A DNA stretch of 64,000 bases from Teichococcus aerophilus (GTDB lineage Bacteria; Pseudomonadota; Alphaproteobacteria; Acetobacterales; Acetobacteraceae). The position numbers and the translations under genes are program-made. Shown in pieces: positions 24,432-33,085 of the stretch. The DNA is taken from NCBI RefSeq assembly GCF_014490485.1, contig NZ_JACTVA010000011.1, positions 65,688 through 129,687 of the forward strand, in the 5' to 3' direction. Position 1 is the first letter of the stretch. Each line of letters starts with the position of its first letter. A model generated the notes under the pieces. It was not told the origin of the DNA and ran no database searches. It saw only the letters and a program-made list of their open reading frames with translations.

Positions 24432-24456
24432 CCAAGACCTGCGTCTTGGCGTTTTT
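24432..24456 (+). terminator. Second intrinsic terminator, upstream of the zinc metallopeptidase gene
   Basis: CCAAGAC, loop CTGC, GTCTTGG, then CGTTTTTG. Only about 105 bp separate it from the previous terminator and no gene lies between, so a second short transcript or read-through control is possible. The remaining DNA to 24760 shows no clear gene. Confidence 0.7.
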
Positions 24457-24760
24457 GTTCGATTGTTACGGTGATGGAGCATGTTGAGCAGGAAGGCGTA
24501 TGTTGGCCCCGGACCGATGGCGGCCTGACCGCATGATCCAGGCCGCATCCGCATCGCCCCGGGCAGGCAAAGCCGGCCCCGACCGCGTGGCCGATGCTGC
24601 CGGCGATGCCGCGACCAGCGATCACGCGCCGCGTTCCGCCTGCATGCTGCTCGCTTCCCGTGCTTCGACCCGTGGCGACCATGCACTTGTATTGGACCGC
24701 ATGTTGCACGCCCCCGGCACTCTCGCCGGGCGCGGCCATGCTTTGGAATAAGAGGCGATC

Positions 24761-25645
24761 ATGCGGCTGGATGGCCCCGAGAGTAACAATGTCGAAGACC
24801 GGCGTGGCCAAGGTGGCGGCTTCGGCGGGCGGCGCGGCGGTGGCATCGCCGTGGGCGGGCTCGGCGGCGTCGCCATCCTGGTGATCTGCCTGTTCCTGGG
24901 CATCGACCCGTCGATGATCCTGGGCGACGGCTCCTCCCCCACCCCGCAGACCCAGCAGAGCCAGACGAGCCGCCAGGCCAGCCCGGATGCCGAGGCCGGC
25001 CGGCGCTTCGCCGCCCAGGTACTGGGCGAGACCGAGCAGGTGTGGCGGGAGCAGTTCTCGCGCCTCGGCCGCCAGTACCAGGACCCGACGCTGGTGCTCT
25101 ACAGCGGCGCCACCCAGTCCGGCTGCGGCGGCGCGCAGGCGCAGGTCGGGCCGTTCTACTGCCCGGCGGACCAGAAGGTTTACATCGACCTGGACTTCAT
25201 GGCCTCGCTGCAGCAGCGGCTGGGCGCGCGGGGCGATTTCGCCGCCGCCTACATCATCGCGCATGAAGTCGGCCACCACGTGCAGAACCAGCTGGGCGTG
25301 CTGCAACTGGCCGAGCGCATGCGCGGGCAGTCGGATCAGGAGGACGGCAACGCCATCCAGGTGCGGGTGGAACTGCAGGCGGATTGCTTCGCCGGCCTGT
25401 GGGCCAAGCGCGCCAACGACGCGCGGCAGATCCTGCAATCCGGCGATATCGAGGAAGGCCTGAACGCCGCCTCCGCCGTGGGCGACGACCGCCTGCAGCG
25501 CGAGGCCGGCGGCCGCGTACGGCCCGAAAGCTTCACCCACGGCTCCTCCGCCGAGCGGGTGCGCTGGTTCCGCACCGGCCTGGACCGTGGCGACCTGGCA
25601 TCCTGCAACACCTTCGCCGGCCTGCCGGCAGGCAACCAGCCCTGA
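24761..25645 (+). CDS. Neutral zinc metallopeptidase (YpfJ family)
   Basis: 294 residues. A glycine/arginine-rich cytosolic N-terminus is followed by one membrane helix at about 30-48 (VGGLGGVAILVICLFLG). The large remainder lies outside the membrane, with the zinc motif IIAHEVGHHVQNQLG near residue 168 and the third-ligand region VRVELQADCFAGLWAKRA. Length and order match the YpfJ/KPN_02809 family, whose substrate is unknown. It is a monocistronic unit followed by a family A repeat. Confidence 0.92.
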   Translation: MRLDGPESNNVEDRRGQGGGFGGRRGGGIAVGGLGGVAILVICLFLGIDPSMILGDGSSPTPQTQQSQTSRQASPDAEAGRRFAAQVLGETEQVWREQFSRLGRQYQDPTLVLYSGATQSGCGGAQAQVGPFYCPADQKVYIDLDFMASLQQRLGARGDFAAAYIIAHEVGHHVQNQLGVLQLAERMRGQSDQEDGNAIQVRVELQADCFAGLWAKRANDARQILQSGDIEEGLNAASAVGDDRLQREAGGRVRPESFTHGSSAERVRWFRTGLDRGDLASCNTFAGLPAGNQP

Positions 25646-25781
25646 GTCTGTGCCGGGGGGGGGCCGCCCGCCCCCCCTTGGACATGGTTGGCTGGCCGTG
25701 TGGGGCACAGACCTTCCCATGGAGCGCCTGAGGGTTTTGTCCCGGCCCTGGAACCGATCGACATTCGGCTTCGGGCGGGAA

Positions 25782-26115
25782 GAAAGGTCAGGGGAAAGAA
25801 TTCCCCTGAAACCCCTTCTTTTTTCTGTCAGTTGGTGCGTGGGCGGGATTGGTAGTGCGGCCATGAGCGACAGCACGACGCAGCTGGAAAATGTGACGGA
25901 TGACCTAAAAATCCCTGATTCTATTGAGGATTATTGGAGCGGCCGTCGGCAGAAAAACTGTTGGATTACACGCTTACGCGTAGGTCGATAACAGACTCCA
26001 GGCTCAACCTTCAGCCTCACGCCGCCATGGCCTGCACGGGCTGACGCCTCCATAGCCACCGTAAAACAATCGCAGAAAAAAGATGGGGTCTGGGGAATTC
26101 CTTCCCCAGCCTTCC
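25782..26115. repeat. Family A paired inverted repeat element
   Basis: The left half (25782-25828, GGGGAAAGAATTCCCC, then CCCCTTCTTTTTTC) and right half (26072-26115, GGGGAATTCCTTCCCC) are inverse complements about 245 bp apart. They lie between the convergent metallopeptidase and outer-membrane genes. Flanking DNA (GATCGACATTC) and interior (GCCAGTTGG-like, GCTGACGCC...CCACC) also match the copy at 2150-2394. The interior contains extra, AT-richer DNA not found in that copy, including a 42-codon reading frame. Confidence 0.85.
25863..25991 (+). CDS. Possible 42-residue small protein inside a repeat element
   Basis: ATG to TAA, 42 codons, starting MSDSTTQLENVTDDLKIPD and ending RLRVGR. It is acidic at the front and basic at the end. 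Its base composition is clearly more AT-rich than nearby genes, and its codons are unlike those of neighbours (ATT, CTA, AAA, TTA). It lies in the interior of the family A element. No family recognised. It may be a captured gene fragment rather than a functional gene. Confidence 0.25.
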   Translation: MSDSTTQLENVTDDLKIPDSIEDYWSGRRQKNCWITRLRVGR

Positions 26116-26135
26116 TGCTTCAGCACGCGCTGCTG

Positions 26136-27116
26136 TCAGAACGACAGTGAAATTCCCAGGCTCCACCCCGTCACCCGCTCCCCCACCAGGGCGGAGGCGC
26201 GCAGGCTGACGCCTTCCAGGCCGCGCAGAAGCGTGTCGTCTTCCAGTTCGATGCCGCCGCCCAGTTCGGCGAAGCTGTTGAAGCCCAGGGCGTTGCGGTG
26301 GCGGCCCATCATCCAGGTGCCGCCGGTGAAGGCGATCCAGCGCAACGGGTAATCCAGCAACGTCATTCCCGTCGGTCCCTTCACCTCCACTTTGGCGGTG
26401 CTGGCGGTGAAGCGGTTGGTGGATTCCAGGCTGGGGTCGCTGGCGCTGTAGTTGATGTCGGTGATGCGGTTGTAGCGCAGGCTGGCGGTCAGGTTGGTGT
26501 CGGGCGCGATGTCCCGGATGTGCTCCAGCATCAGCCCGCCGCCCAGCAGGATGCTGTCGATCTGCACATCCGCCAGAACGCCGCGCGTCGCTTCCTGGAA
26601 GGCGGCGGCATTGGACCCGAAGAAATGCGTATCGCTCTCGATGCGTGCATAGCCGCCCATCAGGATCGGCCGCAGCACCGTCCGGCTTCCCAGCGGGATA
26701 TCCAGCCCGACGCCGGCCAGGCCGGAAAAGGTGTTGAAGCGCAGGTTGGCGTAGGTGGGCAGGCCCGGCGTATCGCCCAGATAGGTGTTCTGCCGCGCGT
26801 TGAGGTAGCTGACCGTCAACTCGGCATAGGGCGCCACGCCGGCCAGCAGGCCGCTCTCGAACGGTGCGAAGTTCTGGCTGATGGGGATCTTGTAGCTGTT
26901 CAGGTCCATCTCATCGCCATTGTAGGTGGCGGCGCTGATGCCCGGCGTGCCGCCGAAGATGCTGAGGGCCTGGAAGCCGCTGGCGAAATCGCTGGCCCGG
27001 GCCTGGCCGCGGAATACGTCCCGCAACGATTGCGCCTGGGCGCCACTGGCCGCCAAGCAGCCCAGCAACGCGGCCCCCAGCCAGCTGCCCGCCATTCCGC
27101 TCAACCGTGGCGCCAT
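26136..27116 (-). CDS. Outer-membrane beta-barrel protein
   Basis: 326 residues. The signal peptide (LGCLAASGAQAQ) ends near residue 29. The rest alternates hydrophobic and polar residues as amphipathic strands (AELTVSYLNARQ, LRPILMGGYARIES, NLTASLRYNRITD), and the protein ends in GWSLGISLSF, with the terminal phenylalanine needed for BAM insertion. No known family was recognised; it could be a porin-like or autotransporter-barrel-like protein. Single gene, convergent with the metallopeptidase. Confidence 0.7.
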   Translation of the reverse strand: MAPRLSGMAGSWLGAALLGCLAASGAQAQSLRDVFRGQARASDFASGFQALSIFGGTPGISAATYNGDEMDLNSYKIPISQNFAPFESGLLAGVAPYAELTVSYLNARQNTYLGDTPGLPTYANLRFNTFSGLAGVGLDIPLGSRTVLRPILMGGYARIESDTHFFGSNAAAFQEATRGVLADVQIDSILLGGGLMLEHIRDIAPDTNLTASLRYNRITDINYSASDPSLESTNRFTASTAKVEVKGPTGMTLLDYPLRWIAFTGGTWMMGRHRNALGFNSFAELGGGIELEDDTLLRGLEGVSLRASALVGERVTGWSLGISLSF

Positions 27117-27348
27117 GGCCGATCCCCACCCCGCGCCATGCTGGCCACCGCTGGCGGTGCACCGGCCCGGGCCCTGTTATCCGGCGTGATTCCCGCCCCC
27201 GGCCTGGTCCGGCCGCTGGCGACCACCCCTTCCCCGCATTGGCGCCTGGTCCGCTGGCCGGGCGCGTCGTTACCGCCATCAGCGCATAAACATTACGATT
27301 CGATCAACCCATCTGGGCAGACCAGCCGGGCTTCAGCAGTGGCGCCGG

Positions 27349-27876
27349 CTAGCCCAGGCTGGCCTGGGCTTCCAGCAGGGCCAGCAATCCCTCCAGCACC
27401 AGCGTCGGCGCGGGCGGGCAACCGGGCACCACCAGGTCCAGCGGCAGCACCGCGTTCACGCCGCCATCCTCCACCGCGTAGCTGCCTTGGAAGGGACCGG
27501 TGCCGCCGGCGCAGTCGCCCACCGCCACCACCCATTTCGGCTCCGGCATCGCGGCCCAGGCGCGCTGCAGCGCCTCGGTCATGTTGCGGGTGGCCGGGCC
27601 GGTGACGAGCAGGATGTCGGCCTGCCGCGGCGTGGTGACGAAGTGCAGGCCGTAGCGCTCCATGTCATAGGCGGCGCCGGCCAGGGCGCGGACTTCCAGG
27701 GCACAGGCGCCGCAGCCGCCGCTCTCCACCACCAGGATACGCAGGCTGCGCCCGAGGCGCGTCTGGCCGGCGGCGCGCATCCGCTCCGCCAGCGCGGCCA
27801 CGGTATCCGGATGCGGTGCGGGCGCCGTGGCGTGGGAACGGTGCAGCAGGCTGCGGGCGAGCTTCGGCCACAGCAT
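27349..27876 (-). CDS. Hydrogenase-4/NuoB-like small subunit of the Ehr-type complex
   Basis: 175 residues. It contains exactly four cysteines, at 55, 58, 122 and 153, in SGGCGACALE, GDCAGG and PGCPP. These match the ligands of the proximal [4Fe-4S] cluster of HyfI/NuoB proteins. So electron transfer through this subunit looks possible. An in-frame stop two codons before the ATG (TGA ACG ATG) fixes the start. It is the last gene of the hyf-like operon and follows the 61-codon reading frame by 3 bp. HyfI of E. coli is larger, with a C-terminal extension absent here. Confidence 0.85.
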   Translation of the reverse strand: MLWPKLARSLLHRSHATAPAPHPDTVAALAERMRAAGQTRLGRSLRILVVESGGCGACALEVRALAGAAYDMERYGLHFVTTPRQADILLVTGPATRNMTEALQRAWAAMPEPKWVVAVGDCAGGTGPFQGSYAVEDGGVNAVLPLDLVVPGCPPAPTLVLEGLLALLEAQASLG

Positions 27877-27879
27877 CGT

Positions 27880-28065
27880 TCAGGCGTGCCCCGTGCCGGA
27901 AGCCGACGCAGCAGCGGCCGGGATGCCGCCGGCAGCCACCGTCCCCTGCCGTGCACCCCATGACGGGGTTCCAAGCCCGGGGCCGGCAAGATGGCACGCC
28001 ACAAGCGCCCTGGCAGTCTGGCCGGGACGCGGCATGGGCGTGGCGGGGCCGGGACGTTGCTTCAT
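27880..28065 (-). CDS. Small coupled reading frame in the hyfH position, 61 residues
   Basis: The frame begins MKQRPGPATPMPRPGQ and ends SASGTGHA. Its ATG overlaps the stop of the large-subunit gene (ATGA), and its stop is 3 bp before the small-subunit ATG. It therefore fills the gap exactly, as do other coupled genes in this operon. It is rich in Pro, Ala and Gly, and has one cysteine (residue 24). In E. coli the gene in this place, hyfH, encodes a ferredoxin-type 8Fe protein; this product has no Fe-S motif. It may be a real subunit, a translation linker or chance. Confidence 0.4.
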   Translation of the reverse strand: MKQRPGPATPMPRPGQTARALVACHLAGPGLGTPSWGARQGTVAAGGIPAAAASASGTGHA

Positions 28066-29591
28066 AGATCCACCCCGTGGCTGGAAGGGTTGAGTGAGGC
28101 GCGGCACAGCGGCAGGTCCGCCACCGCCTGGCCCTGCATCGCCGCTTCCAGCAGCGGCCAGAGCGGCCAGGAGGCATCGCGGGCGAAGCAGGCGCGGATC
28201 AGCCCGGCCTCGTCCAGCGTCAGCCAGTGCAGCGCCTCCCCGCGATGCGACTCGACCATCCCGGTACCCTCGCCCGCCTGCACGGGCAGCGACACCAGGG
28301 TCGGGCCCGGCTCCAGCCGGGCCAGCGCGGCACGGATCAACCCCAGGCTCTCGACGATCTCCTGCAGCCGCAGCCGCAGCCGCGCATCGGCATCGCCGGT
28401 GGCGTGCCCCGGCACGCTGAAGCCGAGCGAGGGATACGGCGCATAGGGCGCGCCCTGCCGCGTATCGAAGCGCCGGCCGGCGGAGCGCCCGGCAACGCCA
28501 CCGGCAGCCAGCAGCGCCACAGCGGCGGCCGGCGTCACGGCGGCGGCGCAGATACGGTCCTGCAGGCCGGCATGGGTCTCGTGCACTGACTGGAAGGCGG
28601 GCAGTTCCTCCTCGATCACCACCAACGCCTCCAGCATCGCCTCGGCCCCGCTGGCGGCGATGTCGATGGAGACGCCGCCGGGCACCACGCGGTCCAGAAG
28701 CAGCCGCTGGCCGAAGGCCAGCTCGTTGGCGTGCAACAGCCGCTCGCGCAGCACCAGACTGCGGGCCTGGGCCCAGCCGAAGCCGGCGGCGGCGCAGGTC
28801 TCGCCCCAGTCCAGCAAATGGTTGCCGATGCGCTCGGCCTCCGCCATCACGGCGCGCAGCAGTGCCGCACGGGGCGGCGCCGGGGTGTTGGTGGCGGCCT
28901 CGGCCGCCAGGGCGAAGGCCCAGGCATGCGCCACGGTGGCATCCCCTGCCAGCCGCGCGACCAGCCGGGCGGCGGCGCGGGGGGACTTGCCGTGCATCAG
29001 CGCGAACAGGCCCTTGTGGCCGTAGCCCAGCCGAGCCTCCAGCCGCAGCACGGTGCCGCCGCGCAGATGCGCCCGCAGATGCGCCGGGTTGCCACCGGGC
29101 AGCACGGGACCCAGCGGGTACTGGAACACGTCCTCCGCATCCATGGCGCCCTCGACCGGCAGGAACACGGGCTGCGGCGGCTCGCCCCCCTGCGCCACCG
29201 GGCGGGCGGAGAGCGGGCGGGCCAGCGGCCAGCGGCCATGGTCCAGCCAGGGGCGGCCATCGGTGCCGCCCTCGGCCAGCAGGCCCCACAGGTCCGCGAT
29301 CGTCCGCTCGAACCACGCCGCCATCGGCCGGGCGGGGGAGAGCGCGGGATAACGGCCGGCGGGCACCGGGGTGCTGGCCAGCAGCAGCCGGCCCCGCCCC
29401 AGCTCATGCCGGTCGTCATGCGCCAGGAAGGCGACGTGGATCATCCCGGGCTCGGCCCACAAGGCCAGCAGGTCCAGCTCCGGCTCCTGCCGCAAGGCGG
29501 CCGGCAGGGCGGCCCAGGCGCTGGCCTCCAGCAGGTGGCGGCCTGGCGCGACCAGCGGCGCGGCCAGGATCAGGCGGGTGGCGGCGTTCAT
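28062..29591 (-). CDS. HyfG/NuoCD-like large subunit lacking Ni-Fe cysteines
   Basis: 509 residues. Residues 1-120 resemble the NuoC-like domain and residues 130-509 the NuoD/hydrogenase large-subunit domain (GYGHKGLFALMHGKSPRAA, EAERIGNHLLDWGE). In active [NiFe] hydrogenases this domain has two CxxC motifs. Here the first region reads RLAGDATVAHAWAFALAA (213-230) with no cysteine, and the C-terminus reads LPLCRASLNPSSHGVDL with only one. No H2 chemistry is expected. This is the definition of an 'Ehr' (energy-converting hydrogenase-related) large subunit. The ATG overlaps the HyfF-like stop (ATGA). Confidence 0.88.
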   Translation of the reverse strand: MNAATRLILAAPLVAPGRHLLEASAWAALPAALRQEPELDLLALWAEPGMIHVAFLAHDDRHELGRGRLLLASTPVPAGRYPALSPARPMAAWFERTIADLWGLLAEGGTDGRPWLDHGRWPLARPLSARPVAQGGEPPQPVFLPVEGAMDAEDVFQYPLGPVLPGGNPAHLRAHLRGGTVLRLEARLGYGHKGLFALMHGKSPRAAARLVARLAGDATVAHAWAFALAAEAATNTPAPPRAALLRAVMAEAERIGNHLLDWGETCAAAGFGWAQARSLVLRERLLHANELAFGQRLLLDRVVPGGVSIDIAASGAEAMLEALVVIEEELPAFQSVHETHAGLQDRICAAAVTPAAAVALLAAGGVAGRSAGRRFDTRQGAPYAPYPSLGFSVPGHATGDADARLRLRLQEIVESLGLIRAALARLEPGPTLVSLPVQAGEGTGMVESHRGEALHWLTLDEAGLIRACFARDASWPLWPLLEAAMQGQAVADLPLCRASLNPSSHGVDL

Positions 29592-31474
29592 CCGGCCACC
29601 TTCGCCGCTTCGGCCAGCAGGGCGGCGAGCGGGCCGGGCAGGAACAGCCCCAGCGCCAGCAGCGCCAGCAGATGCAAAAGGATCAGGATGGACACCGCCT
29701 CGCCTCCGGCAGGGTGGAGGGGCACGGCCTCCTCCGCTTCACTGGCGCGGATGGCGGCCAACGCATGTGCCCGGGCGCTGTCGGGCAGGCTGGGCGGCAA
29801 GGCCGGGGCATCCAATGGCGTCGGCTCCGGCGCGGGGGCCTGGGGGTCCGCCAGCGTCTCGGCGCGGGCCTGGGCCGGCGGGTTCACCCGCAGGCCGCTT
29901 GGCAGTTCCGCCCGAAGCCCGGCCGGGCTGGTCGCCGGGGCATCGTCGCCCGGCGGAGCGGCGTGCCCGGCCGTTGCGATACCGGAGAGCGCGCCTGCCG
30001 CCGGCTGAAGGGTAGGCTCGCGTCGTGTGCCTTCCGCTGCCCTGAAGCGATGGTCCGGGGAGGGGTGGAGACGCGCACCCTCCTGCGTGCGGGGGCGGGC
30101 AGCACCTGCAACGTTTGTCCGTGCGCCCTCAGGCGCCGGGCCGAAGCACAGGCCGCGCAGCCGCGCCAGCGTGGCGATGGCCAGCGCCACCAGCCCGATG
30201 CCGAGCGGCAGCGCCATCCACGGCAAGCGCGCGACCGCCTGCTGCACCAGCAGGAACTCGCTGACGAACTGCGCCAGCGGCGGCAGGCCGGCCAGCGCGC
30301 CCAGCGCCGCCGCCAGGCCCCAGCCCAGCCGGGGATCGGTGGTGGCCAGGCCGGACAGCGCATGCATGCCATCCGCCCCGCCACGCAGGGCGGAGGCCCG
30401 GGCGATGGCGAAGGCGGCGGCGGACAGGGCCAGGGTGGCGGCCATCATCTGCAACAGCCCGGCCATCACCGCCGGCCCGCCCAGCCCGAAGGCGAAGGCG
30501 GCCAGCCCGGTCTGGCCGATGGCGCAGACGGCCAGGAAGCGCCCGACCTGCCGCTGGCGCCACAGCGCCGCCGCGGCAAAGCCAATACCGGCCAGACCGG
30601 CCAGCAGCAGCAACACGCCCGGCGGCAGCCAGGCCGGGTTCAGCGACGCCACCGCCTGGGCCCGCAGCACCGCCAGCAGCGCCGCATTGCCCAGCAGGGC
30701 GCAGGGAATGGCCATCAGCGGCGTCGGTGCCTCAGCCTGCGCATCGGGCAGCCAAGCGTGCAGCGGCACGAGGCCGGCCAGCACGCCGTAGCCGGCCAGC
30801 AGCAGCACGAATCCCAGGGTCAGCAGGCCGCTTTCAGCCTCCCGCCCCACGCGCAGCATGGCGTCGAAGGACAGCGCATTGGCATCGCCGGTCAGCGGCT
30901 GCGCCGCCATGGCCAGCACCATGGTGCCCAGCAGCGCCAGCCCGGCGCCGGCACCGCCCAGCAGCACCGTCTTCCACGCGGCGGCCAAGGCGGCGGGGCC
31001 GCGCGTCAGCGCCGCCAGCATCGCCACGGTCATCACCGCCAGCACCAGCGCCATCCACATCACTGCGAAATCGTCCGCCAGCACGGCCAGATGCGTGGCG
31101 CCCAGCAGCAGCTGGTAGCCGGCGGTGAAGGCGCGCGCCGTGCCCTCATGCGGCGGCAGCACCGCCAGGGCGACGGCGCCGCTCAGCCCGACCAGCGCCG
31201 CCAAGAGCAGCAGCGGCAGGTTCAGCGCTTCTGCCCGTAGCAAGCCGGTCGCCTCGGCCGGCAGTGCCAGCAGCACGGTCGCCGCCACCAAGGTCAGTGC
31301 CGCGACGCCGACATTCACCCAGGCCGCAACGCGCGGGGCCGAGAGGGCGGAGAGCACTGCCGCCCCCAGCCATGGCAGCGCCACCACCAGCCAGGGCAAT
31401 GCCCAAGGGGAGAGCAAGGTCACGGCCCAGTCGGGCAACGCGCCGGAGGCCAGTATGTCGGACCAGGGCATCAT
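29588..31474 (-). CDS. HyfF-like antiporter-type membrane subunit with a large hydrophilic insertion
   Basis: 628 residues from the ATGATG at 31474. About 13 helices are visible, followed by a Pro/Ala/Arg-rich insertion of about 150 residues (441-592) and one last helix. The family signature PLHAWLPDAQAEAP is at about 237-250. Positions that carry the channel residues in HyfF/NuoL/M/N are changed: MWMALVLAVM at 139-148 has Val where the conserved Glu should be, and GYGVLAGL at 228-235 has Leu where the conserved Lys should be. The HNHSLAK-type helix is MAATLALS here. The alignment is from memory of E. coli HyfF. Confidence 0.87.
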   Translation of the reverse strand: MMPWSDILASGALPDWAVTLLSPWALPWLVVALPWLGAAVLSALSAPRVAAWVNVGVAALTLVAATVLLALPAEATGLLRAEALNLPLLLLAALVGLSGAVALAVLPPHEGTARAFTAGYQLLLGATHLAVLADDFAVMWMALVLAVMTVAMLAALTRGPAALAAAWKTVLLGGAGAGLALLGTMVLAMAAQPLTGDANALSFDAMLRVGREAESGLLTLGFVLLLAGYGVLAGLVPLHAWLPDAQAEAPTPLMAIPCALLGNAALLAVLRAQAVASLNPAWLPPGVLLLLAGLAGIGFAAAALWRQRQVGRFLAVCAIGQTGLAAFAFGLGGPAVMAGLLQMMAATLALSAAAFAIARASALRGGADGMHALSGLATTDPRLGWGLAAALGALAGLPPLAQFVSEFLLVQQAVARLPWMALPLGIGLVALAIATLARLRGLCFGPAPEGARTNVAGAARPRTQEGARLHPSPDHRFRAAEGTRREPTLQPAAGALSGIATAGHAAPPGDDAPATSPAGLRAELPSGLRVNPPAQARAETLADPQAPAPEPTPLDAPALPPSLPDSARAHALAAIRASEAEEAVPLHPAGGEAVSILILLHLLALLALGLFLPGPLAALLAEAAKVAG

Positions 31475-31484
31475 GGGCGCGGCC

Positions 31485-32132
31485 TCATCCGGCGTCCCCG
31501 GCCGGCGGGCGCATGGCCAGGAAGGCGGTGACGGTGGAGAGCGGCACCGCCATGGCCACCAGCACCACGGCCGGCAGCAGCGGCAGGCCCGGCGTGGCCA
31601 GCACGCCCAGCAGCGCGCCATTGACCATGCCCGCCAGGCCGATCGCCTGCCCCAGCGGGTTGTGCCGTGCCGCCATGACCAGCAGCCCGAGCAGGATGAC
31701 GGACAGCGAGAGCACCAGGTCCTCCCGCATGCCCATGGCGGCGCCGGAGGTCACCGGCAGCAGCGCCAGCACCGCCAGCAGCACCAGGGCGACGCCCGCC
31801 GCCAGCCCGACGCCCGGCCGGTGCGCCGCGGCGACCGAGATGCCCTGCCGCAGCCCCAGCCGCCGCACCCATTCCCGCAGGGTCAGCGGCAGCAGCAGCC
31901 CCTGCCCCACCGCCACCAGCCCCGCCACCAGCAGCAATTGAGAGGTATCGCGCAGCGCTGCGTGGCACAGCGCCACCAGCGCCAGCAGCCCGCCCTGCGC
32001 CGCCAGCCCGTTGATGGCCGGCATCGGCCGCCGCCGCACCAGCAACATGAAGGAGAGCAGCAGCACCGCGCCGCCCAGCAGATGCGCGAGGCCGGAGACG
32101 GACAGGCTGGACCAGATGCTTTCCAGGCTCAT
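31485..32132 (-). CDS. HyfE-like membrane subunit
   Basis: 215 residues with six hydrophobic helices and almost no charged loops, starting MSLESIWSSLSVSGLAHLLGG. Length and helix count fit HyfE (NuoK-related). The ATG overlaps the hyfC-like stop (ATGA), and it ends 10 bp before hyfF. Identification depends mainly on gene order, as sequence conservation in this family is low. Confidence 0.78.
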   Translation of the reverse strand: MSLESIWSSLSVSGLAHLLGGAVLLLSFMLLVRRRPMPAINGLAAQGGLLALVALCHAALRDTSQLLLVAGLVAVGQGLLLPLTLREWVRRLGLRQGISVAAAHRPGVGLAAGVALVLLAVLALLPVTSGAAMGMREDLVLSLSVILLGLLVMAARHNPLGQAIGLAGMVNGALLGVLATPGLPLLPAVVLVAMAVPLSTVTAFLAMRPPAGDAG

Positions 32133-33085
32133 GCCACCCCCGCCGAGAGAAACAGCCACACCACCCCCAGCAGCGCCAGCAGCAGCGCGGCGGTCAGCAG
32201 TTCCGCCAGCCGTGCCGCGCGCAGGCGGGCCAGCCGCGCCTCGGCCACCGCCAAAGCGAGGGTCAGCAGCAGCAGCTTCACCGGCCACAGCAGCAGCGCC
32301 AGCAGCCAGCCCAGCGCGCCGCTGGCCGCGCCCGCCATGCCGAAGGGCGCGAACAGCCCGACCAGCAGGGACAGCCAGAATACCAGCCGCAACGCCGACT
32401 GCATGCGCCACAATGCCAGATGCCGGCCGGAGGCTTCGGGGACGGAATCGTCCCCACCATCGCCAAGTGCTTCCGCCGCCGGGTCCCCCGCCGGCAGCCG
32501 GCCGGTCTCCGCCAGCGCCACCGCCAGCAGCGCCAGCGCCAGCAGGCCGAGCGGCACCCGGAAGGCCGGGACGCTTTCCCGCAGGGACTGGGCGATGCCA
32601 TCCGCGCCGGTGGTGCCGGTCAGGATGGAGAAGCCCATCGCCGCCAACAGCAAGGTCGGCAAGGTCAGCCCGGCGAGGCCCATGCCCCCGGCGGCGGCCA
32701 GCCCGCCCGTCGCTGTGCCGGCATCCAGCGCCGCCAGTGCCCTGGCGGCACGGGCCAGCGCCAGCAGCCCGGCCAGCACGACAAGATCGGTCAGGGAGGA
32801 AAGCGCCATGCCATGCGCGAAGCCGGGTGCCAACAGCACCGCCGCCAGCATGGCCGCGAAGCCCAGATAGGGCGCGATGGAGGAGATGCCGGAGGCGCTT
32901 TCCGCCACCACCGGCTGCTTGCGCAGCAGGGCCAGCCAATCCAGCGCCGGCTGCAGCGGGTGCGGGCCGTGGCGGCCCTGGAAGCGCGCGCGGGCGGAAT
33001 CCAGCAACCCGGGCAGCAGCAACGCCGCCAGCAGCACCAAAACCAGATGCAGCAGTTGGGCGAACAGGCCGAGAGGGAGCGTCAC
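32129..33085 (-). CDS. HyfC/NuoH-like membrane subunit
   Basis: 318 residues from the GTG at 33085, which overlaps the preceding stop as GTGA. It has about eight helices. The family segment ARFQGRHGPHPLQPALDWLALL is present, and ETGRLPAGDP corresponds to the ETARLP loop of HyfC. After this the usual acidic residues of the quinone-side loop seem degenerate (AAEALGDGGDDSVPEAS). It should link the hydrophilic arm to the antiporter-like subunits. It might also start further upstream, but the overlap makes this start likely. Confidence 0.85.
   Translation of the reverse strand: MTLPLGLFAQLLHLVLVLLAALLLPGLLDSARARFQGRHGPHPLQPALDWLALLRKQPVVAESASGISSIAPYLGFAAMLAAVLLAPGFAHGMALSSLTDLVVLAGLLALARAARALAALDAGTATGGLAAAGGMGLAGLTLPTLLLAAMGFSILTGTTGADGIAQSLRESVPAFRVPLGLLALALLAVALAETGRLPAGDPAAEALGDGGDDSVPEASGRHLALWRMQSALRLVFWLSLLVGLFAPFGMAGAASGALGWLLALLLWPVKLLLLTLALAVAEARLARLRAARLAELLTAALLLALLGVVWLFLSAGVA

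Noticed and set aside
27349..29591. A functional [NiFe] hydrogenase
   Set aside because: The large subunit lacks the CxxC pairs at both ends, and no maturation genes (hyp) are nearby.
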